NCBI GenBank assembly: GCA_035315685.1
Contig: DATFXR010000527.1
Location: 1 to 19,567 of the forward strand
Length of the DNA: 19,567 nt
Direction: 5' to 3'
DNA from: QHWK01 sp035315685
Lineage (GTDB): Bacteria; Acidobacteriota; Vicinamibacteria; Vicinamibacterales; CAVVIG01
The notes under the pieces are model-generated. The model saw only the letters and a program-made list of their open reading frames with translations, did not search any database and was not told the DNA's origin. Below, piece by piece: positions 14,289 through 19,567 of this stretch (the first letter of the stretch is position 1; each line of letters starts with the position of its first letter). The translations under genes were made by a program, and so were the position numbers.

Positions 14289-14510
14289 ATGAAACCAGAA
14301 GACTACTCGCGGATCCGGCGCGAGCTCGCCGGCTGGCAGGTGACGATCGAAACCTACAAGCTGGGCGACGTGTATCACTGCTCGATCGCGAACTTCGATC
14401 CCGGCGCGCGGTTCGCGCGCGCCGATGGCTCGACGCGCGAAGAAGCCGAGTCGCGCGCCATTGCAAAGGCGACGAAGTATCTGCAACAGACCCGCAAGTT
14501 CGACGTCTGA
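14289..14510 (+). CDS. Small uncharacterised protein (73 residues)
   Basis: A 73-residue acidic/basic mixed protein. Predicted order: helix (EDYSRIRRELAG, 4-15), strands (WQVTIETYKLG and YHCSIANFDPG), then a long C-terminal helix (TREEAESRAIAKATKYLQQT, 49-68). A beta-beta-alpha pattern with AESRAIAKATKYL resembles double-stranded-RNA-binding or HicB-like small folds, but I recognise no family. The frame is coding-like: GC-rich third positions, no repeats, and natural start ATG 14289. Its ribosome-binding site is weak. It lies between the sulfurtransferase and TauE/SafE genes on the same strand, with 42 bp to the transporter, so it may be co-transcribed with the latter. Confidence 0.65.
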   Translation: MKPEDYSRIRRELAGWQVTIETYKLGDVYHCSIANFDPGARFARADGSTREEAESRAIAKATKYLQQTRKFDV

Positions 14511-14552
14511 AGTGAGAAGCGCCGCCCTGCTCGCTTCGCAGTCCGTGCCGTG

Positions 14553-15386
14553 ATGCCGATCGTCACGGCGTCGCTCGCAGCGATCATCTTCACCGCCGGC
14601 GTCATTTCGGGCAGCCTCGGCGCGTTGCTCGGGCTCGGCGGCGGCGTGTTCCTGGTGCCGTTCCTCAACCTCGTGCTTGGATTTCCATTCACCGCCGCTG
14701 CGGCGATCAGCCTGACGACGGTGATTGCGACGTCGAGCAGCGTCTCGGCCGGCCGCACCGGCAAACAGCTGATCAACATGCGGCTCGGGATGCTGCTCGA
14801 GGTGGCGACGGCGGGCGGGAGCTTCCTCGGCGGCGTCACGGCACAGTTCGTCGCGCAGTCCGCTCTGCAGAAGCTGTTCGGCATCGTCGCCGCCGTGGTC
14901 GCGGTGATCATGCTGTCGCGGCTTCGCCGGCGAAACGTGATTCTCGATCCGAGCGCCACTCCGGGCATCCTCGGCGGCCGCTACTACGAAGAAGAGAGCC
15001 GGACGACGGTGACCTACCGCGTGAAACGGCTGCCGCTGGCGGTGACGGCGTCGTTCGTGGCGGGTAACGTGTCGTCGCTCCTCGGCATCGGTGGCGGGAT
15101 CATCAAGGTGCCGATCCTCAACGCGTGGTGCGGCATTCCACTGCGCGCGGCGGCGGCGACGAGCGCGTTCATGATCGGCGTCACGGCGACGGCCGGCGCG
15201 CTCATCTACTACGGCCGTGGCCAGCTCGAGCCGGCGCTGGCAGCTGTGGCGGTGCTCGGCGTGCAGCTCGGGTCGTGGGGCGGCATGCGCTTCGGCGCCG
15301 CCGCGTCGGCGAAGTGGCTGAAGATTCTCATGGCCTTCGTCCTCTTCATCGTGTCGGTGATGATGTTCGCGCGAGGCGGACGATGA
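14553..15386 (+). CDS. TauE/SafE-family membrane transporter (sulfite/organosulfur exporter-like)
   Basis: A 277-residue integral membrane protein of the TauE/SafE (DUF81) family. It has about eight hydrophobic segments in two repeated halves: each half begins with a glycine loop, GALLGLGGGVFLVPFL (about 22-37) and SLLGIGGGIIKVPILNAWCG (about 174-193). The family exports sulfite, sulfoacetate or related anions, though some members import; direction and substrate here are not known. ATG 14553 and the adjacent GTG 14550 are both possible starts; neither has a clear ribosome-binding site. The stop overlaps the start of the DUF1634 gene (ATGA), as in the well-known conserved pair. With the sulfurtransferase upstream, a role in removing sulfur oxyanions fits. 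Confidence 0.9.
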   Translation: MPIVTASLAAIIFTAGVISGSLGALLGLGGGVFLVPFLNLVLGFPFTAAAAISLTTVIATSSSVSAGRTGKQLINMRLGMLLEVATAGGSFLGGVTAQFVAQSALQKLFGIVAAVVAVIMLSRLRRRNVILDPSATPGILGGRYYEEESRTTVTYRVKRLPLAVTASFVAGNVSSLLGIGGGIIKVPILNAWCGIPLRAAAATSAFMIGVTATAGALIYYGRGQLEPALAAVAVLGVQLGSWGGMRFGAAASAKWLKILMAFVLFIVSVMMFARGGR

Positions 15387-15709
15387 CGCCGGACGGCCGC
15401 CCGGGATCGGCGTCCGAGCGCCTGGAGCGCGCCGTCGGCGTGGTGCTGCAGGCGGGCGTCACGATCAGCACCGTGTGCCTCGCCGTCGGCGCCGCGTGGG
15501 CGCTGGTGACGGGGGAGTCCGGCGCTGCCCGCGTGCTGCTGCAGACGGGGATTCTGGTCCTGCTCCTGACACCGGTCGCGCGCGTCGTGGTCTCGATCGC
15601 GCAATACATCACCGAGCGCGACTGGGGGTTCGCAACCCTGACGACGATCGTGCTCGTCGAACTGCTGGCGAGCGCGGTCGCGGCGCTGGTGTTCAAGAAG
15701 AAACTCTGA
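15383..15709 (+). CDS. DUF1634 family membrane protein, partner of TauE/SafE
   Basis: A 108-residue protein with three predicted membrane helices at about 18-42, 52-76 and 85-105, and a basic C-terminus (FKKKL). Length, topology and position directly after a TauE/SafE transporter match DUF1634, which is often found in exactly this pair. Its start ATG (15383) overlaps the transporter stop by 4 nt as ATGA, so translation should be coupled. I infer an accessory subunit role for the transporter; no activity is known to me for this family. A heptamer-repeat hairpin begins three bases after its stop and could serve as the end of the transcript. Confidence 0.85.
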   Translation: MTPDGRPGSASERLERAVGVVLQAGVTISTVCLAVGAAWALVTGESGAARVLLQTGILVLLLTPVARVVVSIAQYITERDWGFATLTTIVLVELLASAVAALVFKKKL

Positions 15710-15711
15710 CG

Positions 15712-15873
15712 CGGTTCGGCGTTCGGAGTTCGGGGGTTCGGGGTTCTCGTTCTTTGGTTCGGGGTTCTGGGGTTCTTTCGTTGGTTGTTGCGAGAACCTC
15801 AGCACCAAGAATCAGAAATCTCAGAACCCAGAACCAGAACGCCGAACCCCGAACCCCGAACCCCGAACCCGTT
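15712..15873. repeat. GTTCGGG heptamer inverted-repeat block
   Basis: The left part (15712-15784) is made of GTTCGGG/GGTTCTG words; the right part (15793-15873) has the complement, including GAACCCC repeated in a 7-bp period at 15844-15869. The two sides can fold back on each other. The block lies between convergent genes and overlaps the 3' end of the HExxH gene. Confidence 0.75.
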
Positions 15874-16375
15874 CTGCGCCAGCCTGTATGAGCGCGACCT
15901 GTTCGGGGGAGAAGCGCAGCTGACCCTGATCGGCGCGCGAGAAATCGTCGCGGCACCATTTCGCGCGCATCAGTCCGTTCGCTGAATGTCGTACATGCGG
16001 CATCAGCAGGTGGCCGATTTCGTGCGCCATCGCGCAGGCCAGTGCCTGTACCGTGGATGTCGCGTAGCGATCGGCTTCCGCCCGCAGGCGTCGATAGAAA
16101 ATGTAGGCGACGTGCGTCCGATCGTTGATCGACACGGCCGCGCCCAATACCGTGTCCGCCGCGCGCTGGAGATCGCCGGTTTCGTTCGGCAGCAGGATGA
16201 CGTGAATCACGTCTGGCTCGCTGCCGGCCGTCGCGGCATCGCGCCATTCGAGGTGGACGCCGATGTCAGCGTAAAGCCGCGTCAGCTCGGACGCGGCGCT
16301 GCCGACGATCGATGTCGGCACACCGGCGAAGTTGTGCAGCTGAAGAACGAGTGCGGCGGCAAATAAGTGCGTCAT
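15821..16375 (-). CDS. Small HExxH putative zinc metallopeptidase, 3' end altered by repeat
   Basis: A 184-residue protein. HEIGH (118-122) followed by H130 gives HExxH-x7-H, and NGLM (133-136) resembles a metzincin Met-turn. I recall similar small HE(L/I)GHLL...H..GIMR proteins as common in Acidobacteriota, with unknown substrates. The first 20 residues (MTHLFAAALVLQLHNFAG) are hydrophobic and may be a short signal or anchor. ATG 16375 is the natural start, with GGTGA 4 nt upstream. The last 16 residues (RVRGSGFGVRRSGSGF) and the stop codon are encoded by the GTTCGGG repeat, so the native C-terminus was probably replaced or extended. A palindrome matching the XRE gene's operator candidates lies 44 nt upstream, suggesting control by that regulator. 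Whether it is a real protease is not shown. Confidence 0.75.
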   Translation of the reverse strand: MTHLFAAALVLQLHNFAGVPTSIVGSAASELTRLYADIGVHLEWRDAATAGSEPDVIHVILLPNETGDLQRAADTVLGAAVSINDRTHVAYIFYRRLRAEADRYATSTVQALACAMAHEIGHLLMPHVRHSANGLMRAKWCRDDFSRADQGQLRFSPEQVALIQAGAERVRGSGFGVRRSGSGF

Positions 16376-16419
16376 CGTTCACCGCGTTCGATTCTGTCGA
16401 AGCGAAGCGGCGGTGGCGA

Positions 16420-16434
16420 TTACTCGAGAAGTAA
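16420..16434. promoter_or_regulatory. Operator-like palindrome upstream of the HExxH gene
   Basis: TTACTCGAGAAGTAA, with outer arms TTACT/AGTAA. It matches the palindromes at 17491-17505 and 17518-17532 in TTAC, GA(A/G)GTA and the following AAAGA-type flank. Its near edge is 44 nt from ATG 16375, the same distance as the nearer XRE site from its own ATG. Confidence 0.5.
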
Positions 16435-16445
16435 AGAGACGAGGA

Positions 16446-16601
16446 CACGAAGGTCAACAGAGGACGCAGAGGACAGCGGGCACAGAGGGCACTGGCACGA
16501 CGCAGGCCGGTCCGCGTGGGGCGCTGAGTGACTCCGCGGTGGTGTGAGTCACGCCGACATTCCTTTGCGTCCTTCCTTTGCGTCCTCTGTTGCCCTTCGT
16601 G
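16446..16601. repeat. Large inverted repeat (ACAGAGGACGCA type)
   Basis: A 27-nt arm at 16446-16472, starting CACGAAGG and ending CGCAGAGG, matches the reverse complement of 16575-16601 at 25 of 27 positions. The core AGAGGACGCA relates it to the CCGCAGAG family. It occupies most of the 243-bp spacer between the HExxH gene and the XRE gene stop. Confidence 0.75.
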
Positions 16602-16618
16602 CCCTTGTCAGCGAGCCG

Positions 16619-17446
16619 TCACACTGCGATCGGTTCGGGGATCGCGAGGCGGCGCGCCGCTTGTTCGGTGGCGGCGTCGGCGGGAAAGAAGCACTCGATC
16701 CTCAGGTGCTGGTGGGTCAGGTCGCGTGACGAGGCGAAGGTGGTGAGCGTCGAGAAGAACGCCATCGACAGATCGCCCTTCCGCAATTCCATGTTGACGC
16801 ACGGCTGGAACGACGAACCGGTGTCCATGCTTCGCCATCGCTGCGGCACCTCCGGATAGGTGAGGAGCTCGTCGCGCAGCTGCACGACAGCTTCGTCTCC
16901 GGTGGCGGCCACGTCGCGGTGGAGCGCCTGGATCAAGCATTCCGCGATCGCCGGCCAGTTCACGATCGATGGCCGCAGACCGTCGGGATCGAAGACGCTC
17001 CGCATGCAGTTCGAACTCGTCGTCGTGCCTCGAAACAGCGGGAAGATGCGCGCCGCGGCCGCATTCTTCATCACGATGTTCCACTGGCTGTCGAGCACGA
17101 AGGCAGGAAAGGGCTCCTGCTGCCGGAGGATGTACTCGAGCCCGCGCCGTACTGGCTCCAGCGTGGGAGCGCCCGGCGGCAGCTCGCTATGGGCCGGCGC
17201 GTAGCCGGCGGCGACCAGCATTGCGTTGCGGTCGCCGAGTGGGACCTCGAGCATGCCGGCGAGCAGCTGCACCATTTCGCGGCTTGGCTGCGCGCGCCCG
17301 GTTTCCAGAAAGCTCAGGTGCCGCGCCGAGATGCCCGCCTCGATGGCGAGCGACAGCTGACTCATGTGCGCACGCGTCCGCCACCCACGGAGCATTCGGC
17401 CATATGCAGGGACAGCACCCTCGGGGAATCCGAGCAGGGTATTCAT
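16619..17446 (-). CDS. XRE-family regulator with MmyB-like ligand-binding domain
   Basis: A 275-residue transcription factor. The N-terminal helix-turn-helix (about 15-72) includes MSQLSLAIEAGISARHLSFL (28-47) and the TGRAQPS turn. A linker leads to a PAS-like MmyB/MltR-type domain (about 97-256) with PAFVLDSQWNIVMKNAAAA (114-132), the usual fatty-ligand-binding core, and LYPEVPQRW-like (195-205). The ligand is unknown. ATG 17446 is chosen because AAGGAG lies 4 nt upstream; the TTG at 17461 is less likely. Two 15-bp palindromes lie 44 and 71 nt upstream, suggesting autoregulation. It follows the partial molybdoenzyme gene on the same strand, but the 71-bp gap with operators suggests its own promoter. 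Regulators of this type often sit beside oxidoreductase genes. Confidence 0.92.
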   Translation of the reverse strand: MNTLLGFPEGAVPAYGRMLRGWRTRAHMSQLSLAIEAGISARHLSFLETGRAQPSREMVQLLAGMLEVPLGDRNAMLVAAGYAPAHSELPPGAPTLEPVRRGLEYILRQQEPFPAFVLDSQWNIVMKNAAAARIFPLFRGTTTSSNCMRSVFDPDGLRPSIVNWPAIAECLIQALHRDVAATGDEAVVQLRDELLTYPEVPQRWRSMDTGSSFQPCVNMELRKGDLSMAFFSTLTTFASSRDLTHQHLRIECFFPADAATEQAARRLAIPEPIAV

Positions 17447-17490
17447 GACGCTCCTTGGCAACGGTCCCGCGCATCGACCGCGGCCGGCAA

Positions 17491-17532
17491 TTACCTCTGA
17501 GGTAAAGACCCGCAGTGCTACTTCTGAAGTAG
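17491..17532. promoter_or_regulatory. Tandem 15-bp palindromes upstream of the XRE gene
   Basis: TTACCTCTGAGGTAA (17491-17505) and CTACTTCTGAAGTAG (17518-17532) are each perfect 7-1-7 palindromes, 27 bp centre to centre, with shared consensus yTACyTCTGArGTAr. Both are followed on the plus strand by (A/G)AGAC. The second overlaps the stop codon of the molybdoenzyme gene. They are the best candidates for operators of the adjacent XRE regulator. Confidence 0.7.
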
Positions 17533-19567
17533 AGACGCGATTGTGTAGGCCTCAGGTTCCGGGCGGAGCGGCCGGTCGAACCACAGCGGCCGGCGCAGCC
17601 CGCCGGGACCAGGGGCGGGCCGCGTCAGCGCCAGCCATTCTTTGTAGACCTCGTGGCTCCGGGCAGTGTCCACGACGATGTCGCCATAGTGGTCGTCCGG
17701 TGAAGCCCTCTCGAGCGTCACGCGCTGATGCCAGCAGTGCATGCCGCTCACCGGATCCGGCTGCACCGGAAACGTCAGGTTCTGGTGAACCCCGACGTCG
17801 GTCCACCAGATGCGGCCGCTGTCTGGATCGGCGCTGGCAAAGGGCTGCGCGCCGTGCACCTGCGACACTTTGTAGGTCGTGCCCTGTCGATCGATCGTGA
17901 CGAGTGCGGAGGCGGCACGATTCCCCATTTCCTCGTGCAGACGCCAGCGCCCGAGATGGTGCGACATGCCGAGGACTCCGGGCCGGATGCCTTCGGTGAC
18001 CCATGCCCGCGTGACGAAATGGCCGATCCGTGTCCGCACTCTGACGAGATCGCCGGTTCCGATTGCAAGCCGGCGCGCGTCGGCCGTCGAGATCCAGAGC
18101 GGGTTGTCGTGCGAGATCTCGTACAGCCACTTCACTGCCGAACGCGTGTGCACGAGCGTCGGCAGCCGGAAGTTCGGAAGCAGGTCGAACTCGCCTTCGC
18201 TTCGGTCGAGGTCTCGCCAATGCACATGGCCAGGCACGTAGCGCGGAATCGCGTGCTCCGGCCAGCCCCAGTCGACCAGCGTTCGTGAATAGAACTCGAG
18301 TCGGCGCGACGGCGTCTGAAAGCCGACCCGCGGCACGCCATCGACGATCACGGCGATTGGCTTACCGGCCTGCAGTACCGTGCCGCTCTCATCGTCGATT
18401 GATGCATCGGCCAGAACGTCCGCGGCAAGCGGCTCGAGGTACGGCGTGTAGACGTGATCCTTCACCTTGAACACGCCGTACTTCCGCATGTACGCGAGCG
18501 GCGTCAGGTCTTCCCGTGCCGCGGTTTCGGGCAGGCCGGGGACGGAATGCTCGAACATCCACCCGTAGTACTCGTCCATCGTCACCGGCTGGCCTGGACG
18601 GTACGGCGATTCGAAATGGCGCCGGATGCCGAGCGCGCCGTCGGGATCGATGCGCCACGACAGCGCCGCCCAGAACTCACTCTCCTCCCAGACTTCGCCG
18701 GGGTTGGTTTCGTAGGTCGCCTTGACGGTGTCGCCACGCTTTTCGCGCGCCACGCGGATCACCGGCTGACGGAAGCCAATCCACTGCGCGGCGTGCGTTT
18801 CCTGGCTCATCGTGTCGTGCCGCTCGGTGCCGAGTCCCATCGGCAGGATGTAATCGGCGAACCACGCGGTCTCACTCCACGTCGGTGTCAGCGCGACGTG
18901 CAGGCCGACGCGATCACGATCGGTGAGCATTTCAATCCACGAGAAACCGTCCGGGTTCGTCCACACCGGGTTGTAGACTCGCGTGAAGTAGACGTCGATC
19001 CTGCCGCGGTTCTCCTTCAGGAAATGCGGCAGCAGGAAGCTCATCTCGAAAAAGGCGAGCGGATACTCGCGTGGAAAGAGCAGCTCGTTCCAGTAGTCCG
19101 GGGGCGGCGGCGTCGTCGGATGCTTCGGGATGAACTTGTTCGAGAGATGGAGGCCGACGCCGCCTTCGGTGCCGACCGAACCGGTCAGCACGACGAGCAG
19201 GTAGAGGCAGCGCGTGATCTGCCAGCCCCAGAGGTTGCCGGCCGCCGCCGATCGCCAGTTGTGCGTGCTGAACCGCCCGCGCGCGCGGCCGATTGCCCGC
19301 GCCGCCTCGACGATCCGGCCCGCATCGACGCCGGTCTCGTCGGCGGCAAACGCCGGCGTGAACTGCGCGTACAGCTCCTTCACGGACACGATGAAGTTGT
19401 CGAAAGTCGTCGCGAGATCCGGCCGTTCCGCGCGCAAGTAGCCGCGCCAGTCGACCCACGTCCTCACGAACTCGCGATCGTAGAGGTCCTCGTGGAGCAA
19501 CACGTTGACCATCGCGAGCAGCAGCGCGCCCTCGGTGCCCGAGTACGCCGGCAGCCAGACGTCGGCT
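17518..19567 (-). CDS. Molybdopterin-dependent oxidoreductase catalytic subunit (DMSO reductase superfamily), N-terminus cut by window edge
   Basis: The visible 682 residues are the middle and C-terminal part of a large Mo/W-bisPGD enzyme; the [4Fe-4S] cysteine region and probable Tat signal lie beyond the window. Seen are a domain with WLPAYSGTEGALLLAMVNVL-type and ADYILPMGLGTERHDT segments, typical of domains II-III, and a C-terminal cofactor-binding beta-barrel with NPLWISTADARRLAIGTGDLV and GVLGMSHHLGRWR. These resemble the phenylacetyl-CoA/thiosulfate/tetrathionate-type oxidoreductase group, but I cannot set the substrate. No partner iron-sulfur or membrane subunit lies downstream; they would have to be upstream. 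The stop codon at 17518-17520 overlaps an XRE operator-like palindrome. Family is secure, substrate open. Confidence 0.85.
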   Translation of the reverse strand, partial: ADVWLPAYSGTEGALLLAMVNVLLHEDLYDREFVRTWVDWRGYLRAERPDLATTFDNFIVSVKELYAQFTPAFAADETGVDAGRIVEAARAIGRARGRFSTHNWRSAAAGNLWGWQITRCLYLLVVLTGSVGTEGGVGLHLSNKFIPKHPTTPPPPDYWNELLFPREYPLAFFEMSFLLPHFLKENRGRIDVYFTRVYNPVWTNPDGFSWIEMLTDRDRVGLHVALTPTWSETAWFADYILPMGLGTERHDTMSQETHAAQWIGFRQPVIRVAREKRGDTVKATYETNPGEVWEESEFWAALSWRIDPDGALGIRRHFESPYRPGQPVTMDEYYGWMFEHSVPGLPETAAREDLTPLAYMRKYGVFKVKDHVYTPYLEPLAADVLADASIDDESGTVLQAGKPIAVIVDGVPRVGFQTPSRRLEFYSRTLVDWGWPEHAIPRYVPGHVHWRDLDRSEGEFDLLPNFRLPTLVHTRSAVKWLYEISHDNPLWISTADARRLAIGTGDLVRVRTRIGHFVTRAWVTEGIRPGVLGMSHHLGRWRLHEEMGNRAASALVTIDRQGTTYKVSQVHGAQPFASADPDSGRIWWTDVGVHQNLTFPVQPDPVSGMHCWHQRVTLERASPDDHYGDIVVDTARSHEVYKEWLALTRPAPGPGGLRRPLWFDRPLRPEPEAYTIASLLQK

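Noticed and set aside
15844..15869. CRISPR-like array in the 7-bp repeats
   Set aside because: Units are far too short and have no spacers; they are simple tandem repeats.

Overview
The window (19.6 kb, strongly GC-rich, densely coding on both strands) looks like chromosome from a soil-type Acidobacteriota, most plausibly of the Vicinamibacteria. This placement is inferred from the overall base composition, from protein types such as the small HExxH protein, DUF2461, DinB and MmyB-like XRE families, and from the dispersed intergenic repeats. No rRNA, tRNA, CRISPR array, transposase or phage gene was seen. Both window edges cut genes: pruA on the left lacks its C-terminus and a molybdopterin oxidoreductase on the right lacks its N-terminus.

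Left third (1-6570): a minus-strand series runs Rieske oxygenase -> ion-channel-like protein -> PruA, with an APC-type amino-acid permease diverging from the Rieske gene. The Rieske enzyme has the Glu-Cys-x-His-Cys type iron site seen in oxygenases of choline/betaine-like compounds. Together with the permease and PruA this suggests catabolism of an amino acid or N-methylated amino acid, but no reductase partner is present. A PLP-dependent threonine/serine dehydratase-like enzyme follows, divergent from an ArsR-family regulator. The 53-bp spacer between them holds back-to-back promoter-like hexamers and operator-like repeats.

Middle (6580-11610): a lone PilT-like ATPase is followed upstream by a compact minus-strand operon, aldehyde dehydrogenase -> DinB-family protein -> secreted epoxide-hydrolase-like alpha/beta hydrolase -> DUF2461 protein. 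Its genes are coupled by overlapping or near-abutting starts and stops, and a well-formed sigma70-like promoter precedes it.

Right part (11612-19567): a secreted aspartoacylase-like zinc hydrolase, an unknown helical protein, a two-domain thiosulfate sulfurtransferase, a 73-residue protein, and a TauE/SafE transporter overlapping its usual partner DUF1634. These are followed on the minus strand by a small HExxH protein, an XRE/MmyB-like regulator and the partial molybdoenzyme.

The most interesting signals are non-coding. Two near-identical 15-bp palindromes sit upstream of the XRE regulator. A third, related palindrome lies at exactly the same distance (44 nt) from the HExxH gene start, so the two genes may form a small regulon. 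Several repeat families fill the spacers: CCGCAGAG-type inverted repeats, GTTCGGG heptamers, G-rich 9-mers and an AT-rich palindromic element. In three cases a repeat has entered a coding region: a Gln/Arg-Asp/Glu-Gly insert in the Rieske protein, the C-terminus of the HExxH protein and the last residues of the permease.
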